From Candidatus Melainabacteria bacterium (lineage in GTDB: Bacteria > Cyanobacteriota > Vampirovibrionia > Obscuribacterales > Obscuribacteraceae): a DNA stretch of 64,000 nt. The stretch spans positions 868,001-932,000 of the forward strand of contig CP064963.1 of NCBI GenBank assembly GCA_016699165.1. The letters are read 5' to 3'. How positions within the stretch are numbered: position 1 is the stretch's first letter; every line of letters starts with the position of its first letter. Below the pieces are notes generated by a model. The model was not told the DNA's origin. It searched no databases and saw nothing but the letters and a program-made list of their open reading frames with translations. Shown piece after piece: positions 56,160 through 64,000 of this stretch. A program made the position numbers and the translations under genes.

Positions 56160-57893
56160 TCACTTTCTACTGAGGGCTATTTTTCGCTCCATATCGCCTG
56201 AAATTGAAATCTGGCGCAGTTGTTTGGGCAAGTACGAACCGGCTTCTGGCGGATGGAAGAAAACTGAATAAATACCCGCCGGTACCGTTATTTGTCCTAT
56301 TCCCTCTTCGTTGGTTAAAACATAACCAAGCGGCATATAAGACAAATCCGAAGGACTTGGATCCTGGTCGCCCAAACTGGCATCGGCTTCATCTTTATAA
56401 CCGTAAGGCAGATATTTTATCTGGCAGCGCCCGATATTGGTGCCGTCCTCAGCCTGGACCCGAAAGCGCGCCTGACACCAACCGTGCCAGATAAGCTCCA
56501 AATCGCTTATATCCTGCTGCTCTGTTATCTGGACATCGATGGCGTTTGCCTTGTCGTCCTGGACTACAATTTTGTATTTGGCTGGAGCTAGAAATATGCA
56601 GAATTTACCAGCCGAATCGGTCATGGTATCGCTCAGCGCCCGCTTCAAGTCAGCCTGGGTATGAACCGAAATTTTGACCCCAGGACGAGGTTGACCGGTG
56701 TCGTCTTTTACCTGCCCTTTGAGCGCTCTGCCTTTTTTAAGATTAATAGTCACATCACTTGGACCTTCCACCTTAATAATTTCGGTCCAGGGAGCAATAC
56801 TTGTATGATACGCGCCGTCGATTTCAAGCGTCTGCGCATCTTTTGGGTGGGCGGTAACGGCAAGCTTATATTTGCCTGGGGGCAAAAAGAGTGAAAATCG
56901 GCCTTCCTGGTCGGATTTGACCTGATATTCGCGATTGTTAGTGACTTCTTGCAAACGAATTAAACAATCGGAAAGCTTATTACCTTCGAATTTAATCAGT
57001 CCTTCGACCTTTTTGCCTTCAACTAAATTGAAATCGTGCTTGCAACTTTCTTCGACTGCCACTCCTTTTTGTTCAATACCAAAAAAGGTCGAGCCTAAAG
57101 GCGGATCAATAACGAAATCAAACGCACCACGATCTAGAAAGATTTGAAACTTGCCGTCTTTATTTGCCGTTAGTTTGGTGGTTAATTCAAGCTCTTGCTT
57201 GGCGATAGGAAAAGGCTTCTTGTCTAATTCAGTGTTTGCTTTGATACAAACTTTGCTTTGAGGCACTGGATTTACCGAAGCATCAAGCACGCTTGCTTCA
57301 AATTTATAAAGCTGACCTAGAGTAAAATCGAATTCTTTGTCCTGATCTACTTCTACTACGTGTACTTTTTTACTCAAAAATCTAAAAGTATTTTCGGTCT
57401 CGCCTTCAGAGGTATCAAGTGCTAGCAAATGAAATTTGCCCCGAGGAAGTATGAGCGAATATGTGCCGTCATGGTCGAGTAAGCTAGATGCCCAGTAAGA
57501 ACTAGGTTCAATACCAAAAGCATGTACTCTGACTGTTTTTAGTTGGTCACCACCCTTGGTGACAACGCGACCACGCAGTATCACTCCGGTGTTGATGTTC
57601 ATATTTACCGGATCGATTGACGGCACTTTTAAATCGGAAACTCTCGTTTTCAAAAAGCGACCCTGATCGTCTGGAATAGCCTCAAGACAGTAATTGCCAG
57701 GTTCAATTTTAAAAATGAACTGACCTTTAGCAGTAGTGCGGATGGTGGCAAGAGGTTCGTTTGAAGCATTGTATTCGCTAGAATTCACTTGCGAATAGAG
57801 ATTTACTTCTACCCCTTGTACAGGCATTCCCTGATGTCTTACATATCCGTTCAAACTCACAATCGATTGAGAGTTGCTGGTTAATGTAGTCAT
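56160..57893 (-). CDS. Multi-repeat carboxypeptidase-regulatory-like beta-sandwich protein
   Basis: 577 residues. About six Ig-like/transthyretin-like units in a row, each with G-x-V or LKG-x-V, GVxV, then T..G.F.I.L.PG.Y: LNGYVRHQGMPVQGVEVNLYS and GQFIFKIEPGNYCLEA; LRGRVVTKGGDQLKTVRVH and GTYSLILPRGKFHLLA; DGKFQIFLDRGAFDFV; GLIKFEGNKLSD and GRFSLFLPPGKYKLAV; LKGQVKDDTGQPRPGVKISVH and GKFCIFLAPAKYKIVV. No signal peptide is visible, odd for a fold usually outside the cell. Its stop lies 7 bp... upstream gene folC ends 6 bp away, so the two may share a transcript. Confidence 0.83.
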   Translation of the reverse strand: MTTLTSNSQSIVSLNGYVRHQGMPVQGVEVNLYSQVNSSEYNASNEPLATIRTTAKGQFIFKIEPGNYCLEAIPDDQGRFLKTRVSDLKVPSIDPVNMNINTGVILRGRVVTKGGDQLKTVRVHAFGIEPSSYWASSLLDHDGTYSLILPRGKFHLLALDTSEGETENTFRFLSKKVHVVEVDQDKEFDFTLGQLYKFEASVLDASVNPVPQSKVCIKANTELDKKPFPIAKQELELTTKLTANKDGKFQIFLDRGAFDFVIDPPLGSTFFGIEQKGVAVEESCKHDFNLVEGKKVEGLIKFEGNKLSDCLIRLQEVTNNREYQVKSDQEGRFSLFLPPGKYKLAVTAHPKDAQTLEIDGAYHTSIAPWTEIIKVEGPSDVTINLKKGRALKGQVKDDTGQPRPGVKISVHTQADLKRALSDTMTDSAGKFCIFLAPAKYKIVVQDDKANAIDVQITEQQDISDLELIWHGWCQARFRVQAEDGTNIGRCQIKYLPYGYKDEADASLGDQDPSPSDLSYMPLGYVLTNEEGIGQITVPAGIYSVFFHPPEAGSYLPKQLRQISISGDMERKIALSRK

Positions 57894-57899
57894 GATATT

Positions 57900-59288
57900 T
57901 TAGTCTTCCGTTTGATTAACAGGATTAGCATGTTCGACAGAATTCCAGCCCAATTCTTTCATCACATCTTTTAAAACAGCAAAAGAGCCTGTAGCCACCA
58001 CGGTGTATCCGCGTTTTTCTATCTCACTTGCTTTTTGCATTGCCTCTTGCATCGAATGAGCATGGATCGTTTCAAGATCTGGCCTTAAAGATGAAGAGAG
58101 CTTTAGTATTTCATCTTTAGCCATGGTTTGTCTATGCGAATCAGCCTGGTAGGCGATTACCACACTTCCAGCCTGGGCTCGAACCAGCAGTTTAGCCAGG
58201 ATCGACGGCACATCTTTATTACTAAAAAATCCTAAGATATAGCAACGTTTGTTGATTTTCATCTGATTCAAGGCGCTATCAAGTATTTCTGCCCCGTTTG
58301 GATTGTGCGCAGCATCCAGAATAATTTGCATGGATGGATATTTGGTGCCACCTGAAATAACTTGCAGCCGCCCGGGCCAGTAAACCTTTGCCAGAGCCGC
58401 TTTTAACTTATTTCCGGTGATTGCAGAAACTTTTTGTCTGAAATCGATTTTGTCACAATTTGCTTTTACGATCGAAATCAAGGCACACAGGGCATTTAAC
58501 TGCTGATGCTCACCTGGAAGCGAGAGTGAATCTAAAATTTCTTTTGTAGTAGCGCTCAAAGAACCACTTGCTAAAAGCCAATCGTCTACCAGTTTTATAC
58601 CATCATCAAAATGTTGGTCGAGGCAAAATATGGGTGCCTTTTTCTCTTTGGCTTTTTGGACGATAACGTCTTTGCCAGCACCGCTCACCTGGGTAGTAAC
58701 AAAAATCCCTTCTTTGATAATGCCCGCTTTTTCTGCTGCAATTTTTTCTTTTGAGTCTCCCAAAATATGGGTATGGTCCAGTTCTATGTTAGTAATAATA
58801 GAAGAAACTACACCACTAACTGCATTAGTTGCATCAAAGCGCCCGCCCAGTCCCACTTCAAGCACAATACAGTCCACTTTTTTAGTATGAAAATATAACA
58901 ACGCCATTGCAGTTAAAACTTCAAACCATGACAGTTCATCGTGCTCCGTCTCATTAGAAAATACAGTCGAATATTCTTTTATTTTGGTAGCGCACCAGGC
59001 AAAATCGTCTTGTGATGCCGCTTGACCATTGATTGAAATGCGCTCATTCCAATTTAAAATATGAGGACCTGAAAATCGTCCTACTTTTAAATCCAAACCA
59101 AGATTTAGGGCGCTTTCAAGAATGACTGTGGTAGAGCCTTTTCCATTTGTGCCACCAACATGAAAGCAAGGTGCGGGTGATTGAAGTTCTTTATAAAAAT
59201 GCAAAAAAGCAGTCATACGCAAAAGCCCGGGATTTAGATTGCCCGGCATGAGACTTTCAATGTAAGAGACGCTTTGGGTGTAATTCAT
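57900..59288 (-). CDS. folC: Folylpolyglutamate synthase / dihydrofolate synthase
   Basis: 462 residues from the ATG at 59288 (MNYTQSVSYIESLMPG, family-like start); the longer frame to 59348 would overlap the NUDIX gene. P-loop HVGGTNGKGSTTVIL, FSGPHILNWNERISING, VLEVGLGGRFDATNAV, ITNIELDHTHILGDSKEKIAAEKAGI split, and C-terminal ILDAAHNPNGAEI. Adds glutamate to folates. Divergent from the NUDIX gene, 43 bp between starts. Confidence 0.95.
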   Translation of the reverse strand: MNYTQSVSYIESLMPGNLNPGLLRMTAFLHFYKELQSPAPCFHVGGTNGKGSTTVILESALNLGLDLKVGRFSGPHILNWNERISINGQAASQDDFAWCATKIKEYSTVFSNETEHDELSWFEVLTAMALLYFHTKKVDCIVLEVGLGGRFDATNAVSGVVSSIITNIELDHTHILGDSKEKIAAEKAGIIKEGIFVTTQVSGAGKDVIVQKAKEKKAPIFCLDQHFDDGIKLVDDWLLASGSLSATTKEILDSLSLPGEHQQLNALCALISIVKANCDKIDFRQKVSAITGNKLKAALAKVYWPGRLQVISGGTKYPSMQIILDAAHNPNGAEILDSALNQMKINKRCYILGFFSNKDVPSILAKLLVRAQAGSVVIAYQADSHRQTMAKDEILKLSSSLRPDLETIHAHSMQEAMQKASEIEKRGYTVVATGSFAVLKDVMKELGWNSVEHANPVNQTED

Positions 59289-59331
59289 CGCACTAGGATA
59301 TACTGCTTTGGAATTTGAGGAAGGAATCCAA

Positions 59332-59868
59332 ATGTCACTTTTTACCACTCAACACAAAGTTGCATCCAAGCGCATCTTCGACGGAGTTATTTTAAATCTG
59401 CGTCTCGATACGCTCAATGATGGCGACAAAACTGTTACTCGTGAAATCGTAGAACACAACGGCGGCGTGGTCATCCTTGCCCAACCAAGCGAAAATGAAG
59501 TTATTCTGATCAAGCAGTATCGCTATACATTGGACCAATATATTCTTGAATTTCCCGCCGGGCGTATAGAGAAGGACGAAGACCCGTCTCCTGCGGCATA
59601 TCGCGAATTAATAGAAGAAACTGGCTATAAAGCTGCAACCTGGCAAGACCTTGGCACTTTGTTATCGGCACCTGGTTTTTGTACTGAAAAGCTTTACATG
59701 TACAAAGCGACCGATTTGACCTTTGTAGGTAAAGACCTTGACGAAGATGAAGAAACAGAAGTGATAATTGTTTCGCCCAAAGAAGCCCGTTCCATGCTCA
59801 TGAAGGAAGAGATTAAAGACGCTAAAACATTGGCTGGTTTGTTTCTTCTTCAGGGCTGCTATACTTAG
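59332..59868 (+). CDS. NUDIX hydrolase, ADP-ribose pyrophosphatase-like
   Basis: 178 residues from the ATG at 59332 (GAGGAAGGA upstream). Complete Nudix box G-x5-E-x7-REL-x-EE-x-GY in GRIEKDEDPSPAAYRELIEE then TGY. Flanks KQYRYTLDQYILEFPAG and LLSAPGFCTEKLYMYKATDL are typical of ADP-ribose pyrophosphatases (NudF/YqkG). Probably cleaves ADP-ribose to AMP and ribose 5-phosphate. Confidence 0.93.
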   Translation: MSLFTTQHKVASKRIFDGVILNLRLDTLNDGDKTVTREIVEHNGGVVILAQPSENEVILIKQYRYTLDQYILEFPAGRIEKDEDPSPAAYRELIEETGYKAATWQDLGTLLSAPGFCTEKLYMYKATDLTFVGKDLDEDEETEVIIVSPKEARSMLMKEEIKDAKTLAGLFLLQGCYT

Positions 59869-59904
59869 TGACAAATTAATCGGTTGTAATGAGGAATCAT
59901 TCAA

Positions 59905-60153
59905 ATGGCTGCCAAAGAAAATGCTCAAAAGGAAAACAGTTTTTCGTTACCTATCTGGGCAATGTTTTTAATGGCGGGGCTTGGCGCAATTGTTGTTGGC
60001 GCCTCTTTTGAAGTTATCAAATTCTATCCTCAACCCCAATCAGTCGAGCCTTACTTGAACTTCGGCGGCGGCGCTATCTGGGGAGCGATTATCGGAGCCA
60101 TATCTGGTTTGGTTATCGGCTTTCTTACCGACGATTCGCACTTCCAGAAATAA
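59905..60153 (+). CDS. Small two-helix membrane protein
   Basis: 82 residues. Two membrane segments (LPIWAMFLMAGLGAIVVGASF and GGGAIWGAIIGAISGLVIGFL), charged ends. Gly-rich helices. ATG preceded by TGAGGA at some distance. Function unknown. Ends inside the 3' part of the convergent ArsC-like gene (29-bp overlap). Confidence 0.75.
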   Translation: MAAKENAQKENSFSLPIWAMFLMAGLGAIVVGASFEVIKFYPQPQSVEPYLNFGGGAIWGAIIGAISGLVIGFLTDDSHFQK

Positions 60154-60508
60154 ACTCTTCCAATAATTCTTTGTTGAAGCCGACAATAAGTGTTTTGCCG
60201 GTCTTAATTGCTGGCGCCCGCAGATTGCCTGTGGGTCCTAAAATAATTGCAGCAATTTCCTCTTTAGAAGGCTTTTGCTTTTTCAAATCAAGATGAATTA
60301 CTTTGTTTTGCTTGGCTGAATATATTTGATCGATGTCTTTGATCAAATTCATCGCTTCATCATGCGGAAACTTTGTTTTATTGGCGCTTACGACTTCTTT
60401 CGCCTGACTGTAGTCTTGCCCAAGAACCTCTTGAGTACGTGTACAAGTCACTCAACCGGGACGATGATAGACCCAGTCTGGTCGCAAATGCTTATTAGTA
60501 GTGGACAC
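60125..60508 (-). CDS. ArsC/Spx-fold protein with in-frame UGA: probable selenoprotein
   Basis: 127 residues if the UGA at 60452-60454 is read as selenocysteine (residue 19). GTG start at 60506-60508 with AAGGAG five bases upstream. Sequence around the UGA: DWVYHRPG-U-VTCTRTQEVLG, a UxxC redox motif after the first strand of a thioredoxin fold. The rest (FPHDEAMNLIKDIDQIYSAK; VIHLDLKKQKPSKEEIAAI; ILGPTGNLRAPAIKTGKTL; IVGFNKELLEEFI) has the cis-Pro and C-terminal pattern of ArsC-like proteins. A SECIS-like hairpin follows the UGA. Without readthrough, translation would stop at 18 residues, and a start at the GTG after the UGA would lose the first strand and first redox residue. Alternatives: Cys-to-stop mutation or sequencing error. 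Confidence 0.78.
60419..60454 (-). promoter_or_regulatory. UGA codon plus putative bacterial SECIS hairpin
   Basis: On the minus strand: UGA at 60454-60452, 16 nt, then CUCAAGA-GGU-UCUUGGG (60435-60419), a 7-bp stem (one G-U) with a three-base loop GGU. The loop begins 23 nt after the UGA, inside the 16-37 nt range known for bacterial SECIS elements, and has the conserved G at the loop start; E. coli fdhF has GGUC at 18 nt. CUUG just after the UGA can also pair with CAAG just after the stem. Confidence 0.65.
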
Positions 60509-60574
60509 ACCAATTCTCCTTGTCCCGGAATCAGGCATCTTAGAGTAACATATCCATAGAGGGTGGGGTGTTTA

Positions 60575-63022
60575 ATGACCGAAGGACCACGGGTCGGAGA
60601 GAAAGAAATAAAAGAGGCGCTGGCTTATGCTGACGCTGTATTCAATGAACAACGTTTTGAAGAAGCGGGCAAAGTCTATAGCGACGTGGCGCGCGAAATA
60701 GAGTTTCAATTCGGTGAAGACTTGCATGCCAACCGAAGCATGGCTAATCATCCCGCTATTCCGGTTCATATCTATTCGTTGCAAAAACTTGGCGACTGTC
60801 TGCACAGCACAAGCCAATTGCGCGACTGCATTCCTGTGTATGAGCGAGTGGTGCGAGCTAAATCACGTTTTCAAACTGGATTTGATAACGACTATGCCGA
60901 TCTAATTATGAAAATTGCTCGCACTTATGAGCAGTTAGGAAATTACAACGAGTCTAAAACAACTTACGAAGAAGCTCTGATGCTAGTGCGTGGTGCTCTT
61001 GGTTTTGAGCATCCTTTATTTAAACGTGTCCATCAAGCATACGAAAACTTATCGAGCAAAATAAATCAACGCAAAAAAATTGCAGAAGCTTTGAAAAGTG
61101 CGTTCAGCGATACTGATGTAACCGCTGTTGCCTCAAACATCGCATCAGGCGCCTATGTCACTCCTGCAAATTCGACAGCAATAACCGATACTGCAGATAC
61201 TAATATTTCAACAGATGCAACAAATCAAATCACTACAATAACTCCGACCACGATGTCCTTAGAATCGAATGAAGATTCTGATCAGTTGGGTGTGGAAGAA
61301 CTGGCTGCTATACAAGCTTTAGCTGCCAACATCAACTCTAAATCTATTGCAAGCGTTGCTACTGCAAGCTCAATATCGCAAACAGAAATTCCTGCCGCAC
61401 TTAGTCTTACAAGTCATACTCAGGAAAATTCTTTTTATGCGCCACCAGGGATGGTGAGCCTGGATGCAAATCCCTTAGCGCTCGATGCCATGCCCATTAC
61501 ACCAGATCCTAATCGCAATCCCTTTGCAGACCACGGCCAAACTTTCAGCGAGCCTCGCCGCAGAGACCCTGCAGAAGATCCATATTTGCAACATTTAGCT
61601 GGAAAAGTATCCAGTCTAAAATCACGCCGCGGCGACAACGACGCAATAATACAGGACAACAACACACCAGCGTTTCCAGATGAAGCACAAATTTCTCCCG
61701 TCACTCATAATCCAGATCCTTATTTAGACCATCTGGCTTCGCGAGTGGCTGAGCTTAGAGCCCAAGTGAGCGCTATTCCCACCGGTGTGCGAAAAGCAAG
61801 TCAATCTGGTATTTGGAATATTGCCGATCTCAATTTAGATGCTGATATCAAAGCGTCGGATGGAGTGAGCTGGCACGTACAAGAATCGACTCAACCAAAC
61901 CAGGCAATCAAGCTCGAATTACCTAGTGTGGACGAAATAAAATCTATCACCACACGCGAAATGCAAGTTCCAGATGTTCCGGTAGACAAAGTCTCGGCGC
62001 GCAAAGCGACAATAAAAGGCGAAAAAATGTCGTCTGGTCTTATCAATGCGCGCGAATATATTATTGCAGCAATAGTCATTGTCGGGCTAATAATAGGCGC
62101 AATGTTTTTGTTCAAAGACAATAAACAAAAAAATGTCGAGCTTGGCTCGAACACACAAGCCTTAACCCAGGAACAAGGCAAAGGTCAGACATATTCAAGT
62201 GGCGATGGAAAAATGTCGATTACTATTGGCGAAAATAATTTAGCCACATATCAAAATGACAAATCTGCCATTCAGGTGCCAAGTGTGCGCTACAACGACT
62301 TCTTAAAAATGCTGCAACAGCTTTTAGACTCAGTAATGGAGCGTCAGTTGTGGTTTTCGCACGAAACGAAAGACAATTCTCTGGTCTCAGAAAATGGTGT
62401 CAGACTTTATGCAGCAGGCTCACCCGAGCAAAAAACTATTTCTGATGCTAAAGCCTGGTATCTAAAAATCCATTCTACTTTTGCTGTTCCTAAAAATGTC
62501 AATTTCAATAGTTTGAAACTGCCTGCACATGTCACTATAAGAGCGATGTCAGACACAGATGAGATTGCAAACAAAGAACATTTGCTCTCTCTTCAAACAG
62601 GTCAAATGATTGCAGATGAGCCCAGAATAACATCAAACGAAGTGCGAGCTTATTCTTTGAGCGATAATCCAGACAAACCGCCAACTGTTTATGTTAGAGC
62701 TTCAGATAGCGCTGGGCGCTGGATTGGCACCGGCAATAGTGGCGAAGTGCTTGTCTTTGGAGCGAATCAGGATTTGCTTCAAACCCCTGCCCAAGCCAAA
62801 ATTTCAGTGCCACCAAAACCAACCAAAATTTGGATTGGCGAAAATATGAGCTGGATTTTGTATCTTGTTCACTATATGGTACCGATTTTGCTTAGTATCA
62901 CAGGTGGTGCTCTTATGATCGTGGGCAATAATAAAAACCTGCACTCAGTCACTGTAAGTTCGTACGTTGTATTGTTTCTGGCGGCACTAGCTGGTCTAGC
63001 GCAATACGTTATGTGGCTATAA
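60575..63022 (+). CDS. TPR membrane protein of unknown function
   Basis: 815 residues from the ATG at 60575; a GTG 12 bp upstream is in frame. N-terminal TPR domain about 1-165 (LAYADAVFNEQRFEEAGKVYS; QLRDCIPVYERVVRAKSRF; YNESKTTYEEALMLVRGAL), a long Ser/Thr/Ala-rich disordered part about 170-490 with two copies of DPYLxHLAxxV (DPYLQHLAGKV, DPYLDHLASRV), a TM helix near 495-515 (YIIAAIVIVGLIIGAMFLF), an extracytoplasmic domain about 520-750, and two C-terminal helices (LVHYMVPILLSITGGALMIV; VVLFLAALAGLAQYVMWL). No family beyond TPR. Divergent from the selenoprotein gene (66 bp between starts). Confidence 0.85.
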   Translation: MTEGPRVGEKEIKEALAYADAVFNEQRFEEAGKVYSDVAREIEFQFGEDLHANRSMANHPAIPVHIYSLQKLGDCLHSTSQLRDCIPVYERVVRAKSRFQTGFDNDYADLIMKIARTYEQLGNYNESKTTYEEALMLVRGALGFEHPLFKRVHQAYENLSSKINQRKKIAEALKSAFSDTDVTAVASNIASGAYVTPANSTAITDTADTNISTDATNQITTITPTTMSLESNEDSDQLGVEELAAIQALAANINSKSIASVATASSISQTEIPAALSLTSHTQENSFYAPPGMVSLDANPLALDAMPITPDPNRNPFADHGQTFSEPRRRDPAEDPYLQHLAGKVSSLKSRRGDNDAIIQDNNTPAFPDEAQISPVTHNPDPYLDHLASRVAELRAQVSAIPTGVRKASQSGIWNIADLNLDADIKASDGVSWHVQESTQPNQAIKLELPSVDEIKSITTREMQVPDVPVDKVSARKATIKGEKMSSGLINAREYIIAAIVIVGLIIGAMFLFKDNKQKNVELGSNTQALTQEQGKGQTYSSGDGKMSITIGENNLATYQNDKSAIQVPSVRYNDFLKMLQQLLDSVMERQLWFSHETKDNSLVSENGVRLYAAGSPEQKTISDAKAWYLKIHSTFAVPKNVNFNSLKLPAHVTIRAMSDTDEIANKEHLLSLQTGQMIADEPRITSNEVRAYSLSDNPDKPPTVYVRASDSAGRWIGTGNSGEVLVFGANQDLLQTPAQAKISVPPKPTKIWIGENMSWILYLVHYMVPILLSITGGALMIVGNNKNLHSVTVSSYVVLFLAALAGLAQYVMWL

Positions 63023-63033
63023 TTGTCAAGGCC

Positions 63034-63059
63034 ACCAAAACAGCTAGTTTTGGTTTTAT
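63034..63059 (+). terminator. Rho-independent terminator after the TPR membrane gene
   Basis: ACCAAAAC and GTTTTGGT form an 8-bp stem with a five-base loop AGCTA, followed directly by TTTATCTT. 12 bp after the stop codon. Confidence 0.8.
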
Positions 63060-63086
63060 CTTAAGATCTAGATAAGCAGTATAGGT

Positions 63087-63116
63087 TTGAATATTAGCCT
63101 GATAAGAGGCTAAAAT
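63087..63116 (+). promoter_or_regulatory. acsA: Putative acsA promoter with inverted repeat in the spacer
   Basis: TTGAAT (63087-63092), 18-bp spacer, TAAAAT (63111-63116). The spacer holds TTAGCCT-GATAAG-AGGCTAA (63094-63113), a perfect 7-bp inverted repeat running into the -10. A repressor operator is a natural reading. 31 bp before the acsA ATG. Confidence 0.5.
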
Positions 63117-63146
63117 ATATCTTTTGCGAGGTTCGAGAGGTTCACA

Positions 63147-64000
63147 ATGAATACCAAGCTGGCTCAAAAATCAGGCAACAAGTCACAGGCAGACGAAGGT
63201 TTAGACCAGGGCGAAGATGTGACCCGTCCGACCAAAGAAATCATCAAAAAATACCCGGTAGATCCAGCTATCGCCAACTACGAGAAAGCTTACACCTCTT
63301 TCTCCTGGCAAGAAGCGCGCTCTGAAGTACACTGGTTTGGCGGTGACATGGTCAATGCCGCTTACAACGCAGTTGACCGCCATATGTACGATGGCAGACG
63401 CAACAAAGTTGCCCTCTACTCGATTGGGGTGGACAACAAGCTCCACAAACTGACCTTTTACGATATTTATGAACAATCGAACAGACTTGGCAATGCTTTA
63501 AAAAAATTGGGTGTTCAACGTGGCGACAGAGTCTTTTTCTTCTTGCCGCGAGTACCTGAACTTTATATAGCCACAATTGCCATTGCAAAAGTTGGCGCCA
63601 TTATTGGACCGCTTTTCTCTGCTTTTGGACCAGATGCTCTCAAAGATAGATTGCTCGATGCGGAAGCTTCGGTAATTATCACCACGCCTGAATTGAAAAA
63701 GAAAATCGATCAAATCCGCCCAAGCCTGCCTGACCTTAAACATGTAATAGTTGTAGGTGCAGACAAAAAAAGTCTGGGCGAAGGCGAGCTTAGCTACAAC
63801 GATTTGATTGAAGCCGAGTCCGACAAATTAGAGTGCGAGCGCATGGATCCCGAAGATCCGCTCTACTTGCTTTATACATCTGGCACTACAGGCAAACCAA
63901 AAGGCGTTGTGCATGTACACAACGATATCCTGGGTCAGCACATGACTTCAAAATGGGTACTGGACTTAAAAGACGACGACGTTTACTGGTGCACAGCCGA
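63147..64000 (+). CDS. acsA: Acetate--CoA ligase AcsA (C-terminus beyond window)
   Basis: 284 residues before the right edge; ATG at 63147 with GAGAGG six bases upstream. A 40-residue hydrophilic N-terminal extension, then the ACS pattern: VNAAYNAVDRHMYDGRRNKVA split, VFFFLPRVPELYIATIAIAK, GAIIGPLFSAFGPDALKDRL, EASVIITTPELKKKI, P-loop LYTSGTTGKPKGVVHVH, and SKWVLDLKDDDVYWCTA. This is close to Bacillus AcsA rather than to the synthetase at 32-34 kb. Activates acetate to acetyl-CoA through acetyl-AMP. Regulation by acetylation of a C-terminal Lys cannot be judged here. Confidence 0.94.
   Translation, partial: MNTKLAQKSGNKSQADEGLDQGEDVTRPTKEIIKKYPVDPAIANYEKAYTSFSWQEARSEVHWFGGDMVNAAYNAVDRHMYDGRRNKVALYSIGVDNKLHKLTFYDIYEQSNRLGNALKKLGVQRGDRVFFFLPRVPELYIATIAIAKVGAIIGPLFSAFGPDALKDRLLDAEASVIITTPELKKKIDQIRPSLPDLKHVIVVGADKKSLGEGELSYNDLIEAESDKLECERMDPEDPLYLLYTSGTTGKPKGVVHVHNDILGQHMTSKWVLDLKDDDVYWCTA

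Noticed and set aside
60125..60451. ArsC-like protein starting at the GTG directly after the TGA
   Set aside because: It would lose the first strand and the first redox residue, there is no ribosome site before it, and coding sequence with a good Shine-Dalgarno continues upstream of the TGA.

Overview
The window looks like chromosomal DNA of a non-photosynthetic relative of Cyanobacteria (Vampirovibrionia/Melainabacteria, perhaps Obscuribacterales). This is inferred from a response regulator very close to cyanobacterial RpaB/Ycf27, a NusB with the long cyanobacterial-type internal insert, many TPR, DUF4388 and MshEN-like proteins, secretins with a pilus N-terminal domain, and the absence of any photosynthesis gene. 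A species cannot be named from the sequence alone.

Layout. 1-4.0 kb: two tandem CpaC/RcpA-type secretins (the first cut by the window edge). 4.6-9.4 kb: rpaB, ahcY, a secreted protein, eno, a zinc-ribbon protein. 9.4-15.6 kb: a radical SAM protein, a membrane-anchored protein, a glutamate-dehydrogenase-like protein with altered active-site lysines, glutamate formimidoyltransferase, an M50-type membrane protein. 15.7-25.3 kb: a large Pro-rich/acidic protein, tRNA-Ser(GCT), cdsA, a YibE/F protein, ruvB, galE, and the c-di-AMP phosphodiesterase pgpH. 25.3-31.7 kb: a secreted heptad-repeat protein and two MshEN-like paralogues flanking rsmD, nusB, ftsY and hemQ/chdC. 32-44.5 kb: pdxS-pdxT-acyl-CoA synthetase, serS, yraN, lysA, the diadenylate cyclase dacA, pyrF, rpmE, a GerMN lipoprotein, a DUF2993-like protein and a LuxR-type response regulator. 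44.7-53.1 kb: an unusual operon of exported TPR protein, highly divergent RNA polymerase beta subunit, two exported unknowns and a replication-relaxation-like protein, followed by a broken GGDEF/DUF4388 gene. 54.5-64 kb: VOC and cupin proteins, TPR proteins, a carboxypeptidase-regulatory-domain protein, folC, a NUDIX hydrolase, a probable selenoprotein of the ArsC/Spx fold, and a second acetyl-CoA synthetase (acsA) running off the edge.

Most notable: (1) at 60.1-60.5 kb an ArsC-like reading frame has an in-frame UGA exactly where the first cysteine of a CxxC motif belongs, followed 16 nt later by a bacterial-SECIS-like hairpin with a GGU loop; (2) an RpoB-like protein with intact catalytic residues, many changes in the normally near-invariant rifampicin region and a long acidic tail, translationally coupled to an exported TPR protein and without rpoC next to it; (3) a GDH-family protein lacking two of the three classical lysines; (4) a decayed diguanylate-cyclase-like gene whose deletion junction and later amber stop can be located.

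Functional links: dacA and pgpH make and degrade c-di-AMP; the MshEN-like and GGDEF remnants point to c-di-GMP signalling (inference); pdxST supplies PLP; the GDH-like protein and FtcD both concern glutamate.
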